Assembly: GCF_045528445.1 (NCBI RefSeq)
Contig: NZ_JBGQQU010000022.1
Coordinates: 1-56,487 of the forward strand
Source of the DNA: Desemzia sp045528445
GTDB lineage: Bacteria; Bacillota; Bacilli; Lactobacillales; Carnobacteriaceae
Length of the DNA: 56,487 nt
Direction: 5' to 3'
In this document: positions 9,269 through 17,406 of the stretch, one piece after another
How the letters are laid out: each line of letters starts with the position of its first letter
How positions within the stretch are numbered: the stretch's first letter is position 1
The notes under the pieces: generated by a model
Told to the model about the DNA's origin: nothing
The model's input: only the letters and a program-made list of their open reading frames with translations
The model's database searches: none
Program-made: the position numbers and the translations under genes

Positions 9269-10312
9269 CTATAAAATCCATTTTTTGAGTCCAGGTATTT
9301 TGATCAGCATTTTCACGACAACATAACCCAAAGCTGCCACAAGTAATACTAATAAAGGAACCGAAATCAAGGGGTTCAACAATTGGGTATCTATGTTAGC
9401 TGAGTTCAACAGAAAGATGATCAATACATGGCTCAAATAAACCCCAAAGGAAATATCGGAGAATTCCTTGATCCATTTTCTAGCTGTTTCAGAAAAAACA
9501 CGATTGTTAAAAGTTTCTTTGAACCACACAAAAACAGCGATACTGGTCATCATGACATTCGGTGTCAAATATTCAAACAACCACCCTACTGGTTTTCCGG
9601 CTTCTAAAGATAAATAGCTGGTTCCGAACAAGGTTACTAACAGCCCCACAATTCCCAATCCATAGATCCAGCGCTTTACTTTCGGTGTTACTCCATAGCG
9701 GTGCAAATAACTTCCCGCAAAGAAATATCCGACATAACCAAACGTAATGTCCAGATTTATCCAGTCATCGGCGATAGTGACTGTTGAGCCAATCGGAAAC
9801 TGTCGAATTGTCGGAATGAGAAAACCTAGCACGAAACAATACGCCATTATGTATTGCATTAATTTCTTTTCTTCCGCTATTTTGCGTAAAAAAGGCGTCA
9901 TAATATACAATTCCACAATCCGAAATAAAAACCACAAATGAAAATGCCCTTCAATAAAGCGGTCGATTGTTTCACTCACTTGGTCTGCAGAAAATGACTG
10001 AAACGGATAAAACGCCATAAAAACAGCATAGAAAGACGACCAGAAAAGGAATACACGTACGATCCGCCAGATATTTTTGCGGTACAATTTTCTGATCCCA
10101 ATTTCTTTTGTGGGTTCTAAGAAAAATATTCCACTGATCATCACAAATAACGGCACACAAATACGTGCTACCGCATCAAAAGCATTTAATGTCTGCCATT
10201 CCATCGAATTGATTTGGTACCAATCAAAATTGCTGGATGAAACATGGACAACAATGACTAAAAAAATGGACGTGATGCGAATTAAATCTACATACCATAA
10301 ACGATTTTTCAT
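9269..10312 (-). CDS. Acyltransferase family 3 membrane protein (WecH/OafA-like)
   Basis: A 347-residue integral membrane protein with about ten hydrophobic segments. It begins WYVDLIRITSIFLVIVVHVSS, the acyltransferase-3 start with the conserved Arg and active-site His in the first helix, followed by FVMISGIFFL. Family members transfer acetyl or other acyl groups onto extracytoplasmic glycans. The surface-glycan genes to its left make O-acetylation of a wall or capsular polymer a reasonable guess, but nothing in the sequence fixes the substrate. Confidence 0.88.
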   Translation of the reverse strand: MKNRLWYVDLIRITSIFLVIVVHVSSSNFDWYQINSMEWQTLNAFDAVARICVPLFVMISGIFFLEPTKEIGIRKLYRKNIWRIVRVFLFWSSFYAVFMAFYPFQSFSADQVSETIDRFIEGHFHLWFLFRIVELYIMTPFLRKIAEEKKLMQYIMAYCFVLGFLIPTIRQFPIGSTVTIADDWINLDITFGYVGYFFAGSYLHRYGVTPKVKRWIYGLGIVGLLVTLFGTSYLSLEAGKPVGWLFEYLTPNVMMTSIAVFVWFKETFNNRVFSETARKWIKEFSDISFGVYLSHVLIIFLLNSANIDTQLLNPLISVPLLVLLVAALGYVVVKMLIKIPGLKKWIL

Positions 10313-10670
10313 AATTTACTCCTTTTTCATTATCGTACTGTATTATACCAAACAATTATGAAAAGGTTCTTCTATCTGCTCTTCAGGGTCAGTAGTTTAG
10401 TCACACTCGTTCTTGTGATTGTATTAAATAGGATTGAACTGAATCGGTAACGCTCCACCGAAAGTTAGGCTAACACTTAATTTTCAGGTGCATTTTTTAT
10501 ATCCACGCATAGTTACGAATTTAGGCTGCAAGTGGTTCAAAGGGGGCTAAAGGGGGCTTTTGCGGACATTTATTCACGAAACATAAGATATTTCTTATTA
10601 CTCTATCCTTAAACTCTGTTGGAACAGTAATACAGTGGCTTTGAGACAACCAGTGGCGTTGTTATTTTAA

Positions 10671-10820
10671 TTTATTCTTCAAGTGAGTCTTCTTTCAATG
10701 TTCACTTGATGAATAAACCTGCTTTATTAGTCAAGTGAGTACTTCTTTTAATGCCACTTAATGAGTAAACCCACTTTATTCATCAAGTGGGAAACAATTC
10801 CATGCTCACTTGATGAATAA
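10671..10820. repeat. Cluster of six alternating inverted repeats
   Basis: A 16-bp motif (TTATTCATCAAGTGAG) occurs six times in strictly alternating orientation: 10672-10687 (forward), 10701-10717 (reverse), 10723-10739 (forward), 10754-10769 (reverse), 10775-10791 (forward) and 10805-10820 (reverse). Adjacent copies can pair to give successive hairpins. The same motif recurs at 33562-33660. Confidence 0.85.
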
Positions 10821-10909
10821 CCTGCCTAAATTGATTTTGCGTTCCTGTTTTGTCTTTTTTACTGGAAATTGGAACATCTAACCTTTCTCACAACTCTAGC
10901 TTTCTCCTC

Positions 10910-10959
10910 ACTAAACAAAAAACATCATCACCAGTCAATGAATTCGACTAATGATGATG
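10910..10959 (-). terminator. Terminator after map
   Basis: Reading the minus strand, CATCATCA pairs with TGATGATG (10952-10959 with 10923-10930) with additional AGTC/GACT pairing inside, followed by TTTTTTGTTT. It begins just beyond the map stop codon. Confidence 0.75.
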
Positions 10960-10968
10960 CTAGTTTAT

Positions 10969-11724
10969 TTATTGATCCCCTTGAGAAGTTAAAATGCGTG
11001 GACCGTCTTTCGTGATCGCTAATGTGTGCTCGAATTGGCAGCTGATTCCGCCGTCTTCTGTGCGCGCTGTCCAACCGTTGTTGTCCATTTTCGATTTCCA
11101 TGTACCAGTATTGATCATGGGTTCGATCGTAATGACCATTCCTTCTTTCAAACGCAAGCCTTTACCTGCTTCACCATAGTGAGGTACAGATGGGGCTTCA
11201 TGAAGTGTTGGTCCAATTCCATGACCGATAAATTCACGTACGACTGAAAAGCCTTCAGGTTCTACATAAGATTGAATTGCATGACCGATGTCACCGATGC
11301 GGTTTCCAACTTGTGCTTGCTCGATTCCTTTGTATAAAGCTGTAAGAGTTACTTCCATCAATTTGTCCAACTCAGGAGTAGACTCTCCAACAATGTAACT
11401 CCAACAAGAGTCGCTCAAAGCCCCTTTCAAATTGATAACCGTATCCACTTTGATCAGATCTCCATCTTTTAATTTCTCTTTACGCGGAAAACCATGACAA
11501 ATTTCATCATTGATGCTGACACAAGTTGCGTATTCATATCCTTCAAAACCAATTTGCTCTGGAATAGCTCCATTATCAATAATAAATTTATGGCAAAATT
11601 CTTCAATGTCCCAACTAGTAATCCCAGGTTTAATAAAATCACGCAATGCAATATGCATGTTCGCTAGTAAAGTACCGGACTCATCCATTGCATCAATTTC
11701 ACGTGCTGACTTTAATGTAATCAC
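10969..11724 (-). CDS. map: Type I methionine aminopeptidase
   Basis: Removes the initiator methionine from nascent proteins; cytosolic, dimetal M24 peptidase. The 251 residues include the full metal set Asp94, Asp105, His168, Glu201 and Glu232, plus His77 in EICHGFP. The length and the absence of the type II insertion make it type I. It is monocistronic, with its own promoter (TTCACA-N16-TATAAT at 11768-11795) and a terminator. In many relatives the family has more than one copy, so essentiality cannot be assumed. Confidence 0.96.
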   Translation of the reverse strand: MITLKSAREIDAMDESGTLLANMHIALRDFIKPGITSWDIEEFCHKFIIDNGAIPEQIGFEGYEYATCVSINDEICHGFPRKEKLKDGDLIKVDTVINLKGALSDSCWSYIVGESTPELDKLMEVTLTALYKGIEQAQVGNRIGDIGHAIQSYVEPEGFSVVREFIGHGIGPTLHEAPSVPHYGEAGKGLRLKEGMVITIEPMINTGTWKSKMDNNGWTARTEDGGISCQFEHTLAITKDGPRILTSQGDQ

Positions 11725-11767
11725 TTATATTCCTCATTTCTATTTTTTACACTGTCCATTCCTTACT

Positions 11768-11795
11768 ATTATAACGCATTTTCACAGATTGTGAA
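11768..11795 (-). promoter_or_regulatory. map promoter
   Basis: On the minus strand, TTCACA (-35, 11790-11795) and TATAAT (-10, 11768-11773) are spaced by 16 nt, about 45 nt upstream of the map start. Confidence 0.7.
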
Positions 11796-11842
11796 GGGTA
11801 ACTCTGTCTGTTATTTATCCCAAAAGCCTATAAATACGCTTA

Positions 11843-12568
11843 CTATAGTTCTGTATTGAGATTCACGAAAGACATCTCCACCATGTCAAATCGGTGTCGA
11901 ACTTTAGAATATTCCAAAGGTATGCCACTTGAAGTGAACATCACTTTACTCACTTCTAGGACCGGTTCGTCTTCTGAACAGTTTAAGTATTCCTTATCCA
12001 ATTCATCCGGTTGAGCGGCTCGAATCGTTTGCCGATTTTCGCCAAATACGATCCCTAATTCATTCCGAATGTAGTCATACATAGATTGCTGCAAGACCTC
12101 TTGAGTCACCCCTGGAACAAGAGTCAGCGGCAAGATCGAATGTTCCAAAGAATAAGGCTGATTGTTCAAAATACGCAACCTTTCAATTTCATATACCGGA
12201 TCTTCTTTTTTGAGCAGCAATTGTTCGCACTCTTCTTCTGTCGGAAAACGCACATCGAATTTCAACGTTTTGTTTTCCAATTCCATGCTTTCGTCCACAT
12301 GAGCAGTTAGACCAACATTTTGTCCAATGCGGATACTGGATTCTGCTAATTGGAGGGCGTTCTGTTTGATGTACGTTCCAGAACCTTGAATCGTATAAAT
12401 CAAACCGACAACTGTCAGCAGATCTAACGCTTTTTTAATAGTCACGCGACTCGTTTGGAATTCTTTTGCCAATGTCGTTTGGTCAGGCATTCGGTCTTCA
12501 ATGGGGTATGTCCCGTTTTTGATACGTTTTCGAATTTCATTTGCGACTTCTTTGTATTTTGCCACCAC
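11843..12568 (-). CDS. GntR-family regulator with UTRA domain
   Basis: 241 residues: an N-terminal winged helix (about 1-70, YKEVANEIRKRI, then TTLAKEFQTSRVTIKKALDLL) and a C-terminal UTRA effector domain (about 95-235), the HutC/TreR type that senses small ligands such as sugar phosphates. It lies next to an EIIC-GH1 operon that it probably controls. A long palindrome before that operon (15517-15554) and a related imperfect site before this gene (12648-12666) both contain a TTTGTA/TACAAA-like core. Whether it represses or activates cannot be told. Confidence 0.9.
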   Translation of the reverse strand: MVAKYKEVANEIRKRIKNGTYPIEDRMPDQTTLAKEFQTSRVTIKKALDLLTVVGLIYTIQGSGTYIKQNALQLAESSIRIGQNVGLTAHVDESMELENKTLKFDVRFPTEEECEQLLLKKEDPVYEIERLRILNNQPYSLEHSILPLTLVPGVTQEVLQQSMYDYIRNELGIVFGENRQTIRAAQPDELDKEYLNCSEDEPVLEVSKVMFTSSGIPLEYSKVRHRFDMVEMSFVNLNTEL

Positions 12569-12647
12569 TTTTCACCTACCTCATAAGATAACGGGAATTC
12601 TTATTTAGTATAGCACGAAGCTGTCTACTTATACATATCAGTGAACT

Positions 12648-12666
12648 AAATTGTATAGTCAAATTT
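12648..12666. promoter_or_regulatory. Candidate GntR autoregulatory operator
   Basis: The imperfect palindrome AAATTGTATAGTCAAATTT shares the TTGTAT core with the long palindrome at 15517. It sits about 80 nt upstream of the gntR-type start. Confidence 0.4.
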
Positions 12667-12674
12667 AAAGGAAT

Positions 12675-12707
12675 AAAAAAGAGTTGACAGAATCAACTCT
12701 TTTTTTT
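12675..12707. terminator. Bidirectional terminator between GH1 and gntR-type gene
   Basis: The stem AAAAAAGAGTTGA / TCAACTCTTTTTT (12675-12687, 12693-12705) has T or A tracts on both sides. It ends the GH1 gene at 12715 on the minus strand. Confidence 0.85.
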
Positions 12708-12714
12708 ATTTGCG

Positions 12715-14133
12715 CTATTTAAATTCAGGCTCATCCGGGAGAACCAATTGACGTTGTGCAATCATTTCTTTATACCAAAAAGCCGATTTTTTTAACGAAC
12801 GGTCGCGATTGTTTTCTAGATCAATCCGTACCAATCCATAACGGTTCTTAAAGGCATTCATAGGCGAAACGCAATCTGTAAAGGCCCACAGCATGTACCC
12901 TCTACAATTCGAACCCGCTTCGCGCACATCTAATAAGCGGCTGATATGTTCGCTGACAAATTCAATGCGGTAATCGTCTTGAACAACTCCTTCTTCGTTC
13001 ATGAAACGTTCTTCATCTTCAATGCCCATTCCGTTTTCAGTCAGGATCCATGGAATATTCCCATATTCCTCTTTTAAACGCATTCCCATATCGTAGACGA
13101 TTTGTGGATAGATCTCCCAACCGCGTGATTTGTTCATCCGACGACCAGGTAATTCAAACGGATCAAAGTAATAGGCAGGATGGAATGGAGTATTTTCATT
13201 CCACTGATGCTTAGGTGCTTGGACACGATGCGGAAAGTACAAATTCACACCTAAGTAATCCACTGTATTTTCTTTGATAATAGTAAGCTCCTCTTGTGTG
13301 TAATCAAAAGTAATGTCGTGTAAGGCCATCACTTGGAACAAGTCTTCCGAATATTCACCTTTTACCAATGGATCCATAAAGACTCGGTTATAGAATAAGT
13401 CATACATGTCAGCTGCTTTTTTGTCCGCAAGCGAAGAAGAACGTGGATACGTCACTTCTGGATTCAAAACGACACCGATTTCTCCATCGTATTTTTTTCG
13501 GTGGTACAATTCGACCACTTTTGCTGTAGCTAAAACTTTGTGGTGATTCCATTGCATCCATTTGCGCGTATCTTGTTCATGGGGGTAACGGATCGCGTCT
13601 AAATACACACGTGTTTGGATTACGATCGGTTCGTTGAATGTAAACCAGCTCTTTACTCGATCAGCGTACCGTTCAAAGGCGATTTCGGCGTAACCGACAA
13701 ATAATTCAACGACTTTTTTCGAACTCCAACCATCGTACTTTTCCTGTAAGGTAGTCGGCAATTCATAATGTTCCAGACACAACATCGGTTCAACACCAGC
13801 ATCCAGTAAAGTATCAATCAAGTCGCTCACGTGTTGTGCATACTCTTCATCTACTTCAAAAGTTTCATAATTGGTAAAGAAGCGAGACCAATTGATAGAG
13901 GTCCGGTAATGAGTCAAGCCGATCTCTTTCATGTAGGCAACGTCTTCTGCGTATCGTTCATAAAAGTTTGTCGCTACCCCTGGTCCGTATCCATCATGCC
14001 AAACGTGGCGTTCATTCTTGTACCACGTATCTAAGTAGGAATCTTGTCCTTCTTTTTTGCCTTTCCAGCCTTCTGTTTGCCATGCGGATGATGCTGCTCC
14101 AACGATAAAATCTTCTGGTATTGTTTTAATCAC
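12715..14133 (-). CDS. GH1 6-phospho-beta-glucosidase / beta-glucosidase
   Basis: 472 residues, a full-length glycoside hydrolase family 1 TIM barrel. The acid/base Glu168 is in FTFNEP and the nucleophile is in ILTENGMG near residue 365. It should split beta-glucosides, most likely the 6-phosphate forms delivered by the adjacent PTS permease. The start codon is GTG at 14133 with GAGGAG about 9 nt upstream; it follows the EIIC gene with an 18-nt gap, so both are one transcript. The exact aglycone is unknown; it diverges clearly from the second GH1 at 18802. Confidence 0.92.
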   Translation of the reverse strand: MIKTIPEDFIVGAASSAWQTEGWKGKKEGQDSYLDTWYKNERHVWHDGYGPGVATNFYERYAEDVAYMKEIGLTHYRTSINWSRFFTNYETFEVDEEYAQHVSDLIDTLLDAGVEPMLCLEHYELPTTLQEKYDGWSSKKVVELFVGYAEIAFERYADRVKSWFTFNEPIVIQTRVYLDAIRYPHEQDTRKWMQWNHHKVLATAKVVELYHRKKYDGEIGVVLNPEVTYPRSSSLADKKAADMYDLFYNRVFMDPLVKGEYSEDLFQVMALHDITFDYTQEELTIIKENTVDYLGVNLYFPHRVQAPKHQWNENTPFHPAYYFDPFELPGRRMNKSRGWEIYPQIVYDMGMRLKEEYGNIPWILTENGMGIEDEERFMNEEGVVQDDYRIEFVSEHISRLLDVREAGSNCRGYMLWAFTDCVSPMNAFKNRYGLVRIDLENNRDRSLKKSAFWYKEMIAQRQLVLPDEPEFK

Positions 14134-14151
14134 GAAATCTCTCCTCTAAGT

Positions 14152-15450
14152 TTAGTCTGCTACTGCTTTTGTCACATTTGAAGCTTTTACAAATGGCAAG
14201 TAAATCAAAGTCGCCACAACGATACAAATCAACTGTGTCGCAACAGCTCCAAGACTACCTGCTGTTGCAAGGTAAGCACTGATGATTGGTGGCGTTGTCC
14301 ATGGAATCATCACGACTGCTGGTCCTGCAAATCCAATAGCTGTTGCAAAATAGCCAATGACTCCAGTAACTAAAGGCGTAATAATAAATGGAATCGCCAT
14401 TACCGGGTTTAACATGATGGGTAATCCAAAAATCATTGGTTCGTTAATATTGAACAATCCTGGTGCTAGCGATAATTTAGAAATAGAACGGTAGTCTTCA
14501 CGCTTACTGACAATGAAAATAGCAATCAGTAATCCAAAAGTCACACCAGATCCACCAATACTCATATAGATATCCCAGAAAGGCATGTTGATAATATTTG
14601 GAATAGCTTCTCCAGCTTCAAAAGCAGCTGTATTTTCTGCGATTGCAGCTAATAAAATCGGTTCACGGATTGGTTTGATGATTTGATTCCCATGAATCCC
14701 TATCACCCAAAAAACTTGAGAAACAAACATCAGCAATAATATGCCCGGTAGTCCCGAAACCAAGTTGGACAACGGTTCTTGAACAATCGTATAAATAATG
14801 TCATATAGTGACATTCCTGTAACAGCCAATACAATAAATCCTAATGTAGCGATAGCTGTGATAGTCAAAATAGTAGGAATCAATGCTGAGAAGCTGGCAG
14901 AAACATTAGATGGCACAGAGTCCGGCATATGAATGGTTAATTTGTCTTGTCTCTGCAACCAGCTAAATAATTCAATCGATAAAATAGCAATAAACATTCC
15001 TAAAAATAAACCTGAACTATTCGTGTACTGTTTAGCAATTACGTCTACTACAGCAACCGGCTCTTCATTGACTAAGGCATCAATTGTTTTGGGGATAACG
15101 GCTATGTAACTGATAACAGCTAGTAATCCGGGAAAAAAACCTTTTAAGTTGTTTAGCTTCCCTAGCTCCATCCCAATTAAAAACACTGCACTGATTGTCA
15201 AAAAATTTAACGTTGCATAGCTGATTGAATCAGTGATCGGTTTTAAATTCTCCAAAAATCCAAAACCGTTAACAGCGGCTAGACCACTCGTAGTTCCAAA
15301 TACCATATTTGAAACCAAAGTGGCAAATGCACCAGTGATAATGACTGGCAATAACATCGTAAAAGCATTTTTGATCGCAATAATGTATTTGTAACTGTTT
15401 ACCTTAGCTGCAAAATTCCCTAGCCACATGACCCATTTACTATCTTCCAT
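14152..15450 (-). CDS. PTS EIIC, lactose/cellobiose family
   Basis: 432-residue membrane component of a sugar phosphotransferase permease. Eight to ten hydrophobic segments are visible, with the family signatures GIHGNQIIKPI (about 245-255) and LFNINEPMIFGLPIMLNP (about 330-350), which line the sugar site. No EIIA or EIIB domain is fused or adjacent, so it must borrow these; the only candidates here are at 35086 and 35581. AGGAGG precedes the ATG. It is the first gene of the operon with GH1, behind a good promoter with an overlapping cre-like site. Confidence 0.93.
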   Translation of the reverse strand: MEDSKWVMWLGNFAAKVNSYKYIIAIKNAFTMLLPVIITGAFATLVSNMVFGTTSGLAAVNGFGFLENLKPITDSISYATLNFLTISAVFLIGMELGKLNNLKGFFPGLLAVISYIAVIPKTIDALVNEEPVAVVDVIAKQYTNSSGLFLGMFIAILSIELFSWLQRQDKLTIHMPDSVPSNVSASFSALIPTILTITAIATLGFIVLAVTGMSLYDIIYTIVQEPLSNLVSGLPGILLLMFVSQVFWVIGIHGNQIIKPIREPILLAAIAENTAAFEAGEAIPNIINMPFWDIYMSIGGSGVTFGLLIAIFIVSKREDYRSISKLSLAPGLFNINEPMIFGLPIMLNPVMAIPFIITPLVTGVIGYFATAIGFAGPAVVMIPWTTPPIISAYLATAGSLGAVATQLICIVVATLIYLPFVKASNVTKAVAD

Positions 15451-15485
15451 TCTTTCTTCCTCCTTTGTATCTTTTTTACATTTTT

Positions 15486-15514
15486 ATTGTAACCCCTTTC
15501 AAAATAACTGTAAA
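15486..15514 (-). promoter_or_regulatory. EIIC-GH1 promoter with overlapping cre-like site
   Basis: On the minus strand, TTTACA (15509-15514), a 17-nt spacer and TACAAT (15486-15491) form a strong sigma-A promoter. The spacer and -10 contain TGAAAGGGGTTACA, which fits the CcpA cre consensus except for G instead of C in the central CG, so catabolite repression is likely. Confidence 0.75.
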
Positions 15515-15516
15515 GA

Positions 15517-15554
15517 GATGTGTATTAATTTGTAAATACAAATTAATACACATC
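15517..15554. promoter_or_regulatory. 38-bp perfect palindrome, candidate GntR operator
   Basis: Two perfectly complementary 18-bp arms (GATGTGTATTAATTTGTA and its complement) surround a central AA. The palindrome lies directly upstream of the -35 of the EIIC-GH1 promoter. Its central TTTGTAAATACAAA resembles operators of TreR-type GntR/UTRA regulators, and the adjacent regulon encodes such a regulator at 11843. Confidence 0.65.
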
Positions 15555-15604
15555 TTAAAAAAAGAGCCGTTGTGGTCAACTATCCATTGACCACAACGGC
15601 TCTT
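15555..15604 (-). terminator. Terminator after esterase gene
   Basis: 18-bp perfect arms (15562-15579, 15587-15604; core AAGAGCCGTTGTGGTCAA) are followed on the minus strand by seven T residues. They end the RpiR-controlled operon. Confidence 0.93.
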
Positions 15605-15620
15605 CCCAATTCTTTAATGA

Positions 15621-16427
15621 TTACTTTTCCGCATTCCCATACAGCCATTCCAGTCCTTGTTCAATACTGGTATTCCAATAATCCCAGTTATGGACGCCTG
15701 GGGCTTCAATACATTCATGTGCATAATCGTGTTCTCTTAAGAAGCAATGGAAACTTCTTTGTTCGTCAATCAAGCTATCTTCCGTCCCGCAAGATAAATA
15801 GAGTCTTGGATTGCCCTCTTTTGATTCAAAAACTTTTACCGCTAATTCTTCGATATCCATATCATCAGGTAAAGCGGCTGTGGTCTCTCCCTTAATCAAC
15901 GTTTGGTACCGCCGAGAGATTGGCTGGTCAAAAACAATATCTGAAGATGAGCGTTTTGTAAAAATTTTACTTGAGAACGCTAAAATATTGCCGAACGTTT
16001 TGGGGTAGTAGAAACCATTTCTCAGCGCCCCATAACCACCCATCGATAATCCGCCAATCGTTGTATCTTCTCTTTTATCCGACAAATGAAATAATTTGCG
16101 GGTCTCATGAACAAATTCTTCTCCGATAAATTTTCCAAAATGATCTCCATTCGGCTGGTCCACATAGAAACTATTCTGTCCATCTGGCATAAAGATAGCG
16201 ATGTGGTATTTTATCGCCAGTTCGGCGATTCGTGTGTTGTGCAGCCAGTCTTCATGATTTCCGTCCCATCCATGCAATAAATACACCGTTTTTAAAGGCT
16301 CATCTTTATTGTCAGATTCAGCATTCTCAGGTTCATAAATTGAACGAGTGGTTGTAGGAATAATGGCAGTGAAGCTGACTTTTCTGATTAATTCCTTTGA
16401 TTGAAAAGATCCGGTTAAAATAGCCAT
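15621..16427 (-). CDS. Esterase, alpha/beta hydrolase (esterase D / tributyrin esterase type)
   Basis: 268 residues. The nucleophile elbow is GLSMGG (Ser128) and the oxyanion region is YLLHGWDGNHEDW (49-61). The Asp and His of the triad fit Asp near GTEDS and His in GVHNWDYW near the C-terminus. The family (PF00756, which also includes feruloyl/acetyl-xylan esterases and lactococcal EstA) de-esterifies short acyl groups. Its ATG is one base beyond the stop of the ROK kinase, so it is co-translated with a beta-glucoside pathway; removal of acetyl groups from plant glycosides is a plausible role. Confidence 0.88.
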   Translation of the reverse strand: MAILTGSFQSKELIRKVSFTAIIPTTTRSIYEPENAESDNKDEPLKTVYLLHGWDGNHEDWLHNTRIAELAIKYHIAIFMPDGQNSFYVDQPNGDHFGKFIGEEFVHETRKLFHLSDKREDTTIGGLSMGGYGALRNGFYYPKTFGNILAFSSKIFTKRSSSDIVFDQPISRRYQTLIKGETTAALPDDMDIEELAVKVFESKEGNPRLYLSCGTEDSLIDEQRSFHCFLREHDYAHECIEAPGVHNWDYWNTSIEQGLEWLYGNAEK

Positions 16428-16428
16428 C

Positions 16429-17340
16429 TTATTTCTCCTCTACTGGTTTGATTGTTTGTTGCTGTGCAGCAAAATAATAGGCTCCTAAGATTCCAGCATC
16501 GTTCAAATAGCGGCATGGTTCAATTGGAACATTAAAATCAGTCACCCAACGCTCATCAACGTGTTTCATTTGTGCTTGAATCCTTGGAATTAGTTCAGGG
16601 TTGGCACTAACACCGCCGCCAATTAATAGTTTATCAGGATTTAAAGTGCAAGCTAAATTATAGATTCCCACACATATCCACTGTACCCATTCAGTTAAAA
16701 GTGCTTCCACTGCTGGGTTTTTTCGAGCAGCTTCAAAAACAGCTTCACCTGTTACGTGTTCCGTACTGCTTATGCCTAGAAGCTGCTTATACCGTTTGAC
16801 GAGAACGCGAGTAGAAAATATATCGTGCATGGTAGCATGCGGCTGCTGTTGATAGTTGATTCGGGAATGGCCATATTCACCAGCTTTAAAACTGGCTCCC
16901 CGAAAGAGACTTCCGTTTAAAAACAAAGCTGTTCCGATTCCGGTGCCAATGGTCATGACGATAAAGTTATCAATCCCTTGAGCACTTCCTGAATACCGCT
17001 CAGCTAAAGCTGCACAGTTAGCATCATTTTCGATATAAATCGGCAGCGTGATTTTTTCACTCAGTAACTCGATCAAATTCATGTGATCCAAATAAACTAA
17101 AGCCCCCGCTCTTTCAGCGTATCCCGTTTCAGGATTGATGTACCCTGGCATACTGATGGCGACTGCATTCACTTCATAATCGAGAGCAAATTGGTTTACG
17201 ATCGCTGCTATCTCTTGTTGGAACGCATCTTTTTGATAAGGGGTCTCTACTTTATCTTGCTGCAAGATCTCTCCAATATTTGACACTAAGGCATACTTGA
17301 TATACGTTCCGCCGATGTCGAAGCAAACTGTATTCATCAT
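16429..17340 (-). CDS. ROK-family sugar kinase (beta-glucoside kinase/glucokinase-like)
   Basis: 303 residues with the actin-fold ATP-binding phosphate loop DIGGTYIK at 8-15 and the second motif VMTIGTGIGTAL. The usual ROK zinc-binding cluster (CXCGXXGC) is absent, as in BglK-type beta-glucoside kinases. It would phosphorylate glucose or a beta-linked disaccharide at C6, making substrate for a 6-phospho-beta-glucosidase. It follows an attenuator hairpin after the EIIC gene and is tightly followed by the esterase. Sugar specificity is not determined. Confidence 0.85.
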   Translation of the reverse strand: MMNTVCFDIGGTYIKYALVSNIGEILQQDKVETPYQKDAFQQEIAAIVNQFALDYEVNAVAISMPGYINPETGYAERAGALVYLDHMNLIELLSEKITLPIYIENDANCAALAERYSGSAQGIDNFIVMTIGTGIGTALFLNGSLFRGASFKAGEYGHSRINYQQQPHATMHDIFSTRVLVKRYKQLLGISSTEHVTGEAVFEAARKNPAVEALLTEWVQWICVGIYNLACTLNPDKLLIGGGVSANPELIPRIQAQMKHVDERWVTDFNVPIEPCRYLNDAGILGAYYFAAQQQTIKPVEEK

Positions 17341-17358
17341 TTTATCTCCTTTTTCGTC

Positions 17359-17400
17359 AAAAAACTATCCGCCTCCATAAATCAGAGGCAGATAGTTTTT
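17359..17400 (-). terminator. Internal operon attenuator between EIIC and ROK genes
   Basis: Arms AAAAACTATC..GCCTC and GAGGC..GATAGTTTTT (17359-17375, 17384-17400) form a bidirectional terminator-like hairpin in the 66-nt gap. It probably lowers expression of the kinase and esterase relative to the permease. Confidence 0.75.
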
Positions 17401-17406
17401 CAAATT

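Larger units (their letters stand above)
10313..10968. other. Gene-free 656-nt spacer
   Basis: No convincing coding frame. The left half (10370-10650) is unremarkable, with a GGGGGCTAAAGGGGGCT direct repeat near 10540. The right half carries the alternating repeat cluster listed separately and then the map terminator. Confidence 0.6.

Noticed and set aside
10430..10500. Possible insertion-sequence end near 10440-10490
   Set aside because: No transposase frame, target duplication or paired inverted repeat could be found.
10671..10820. CRISPR array
   Set aside because: Repeats are short, alternate in orientation and lack fixed-length unique spacers; no cas genes are present.
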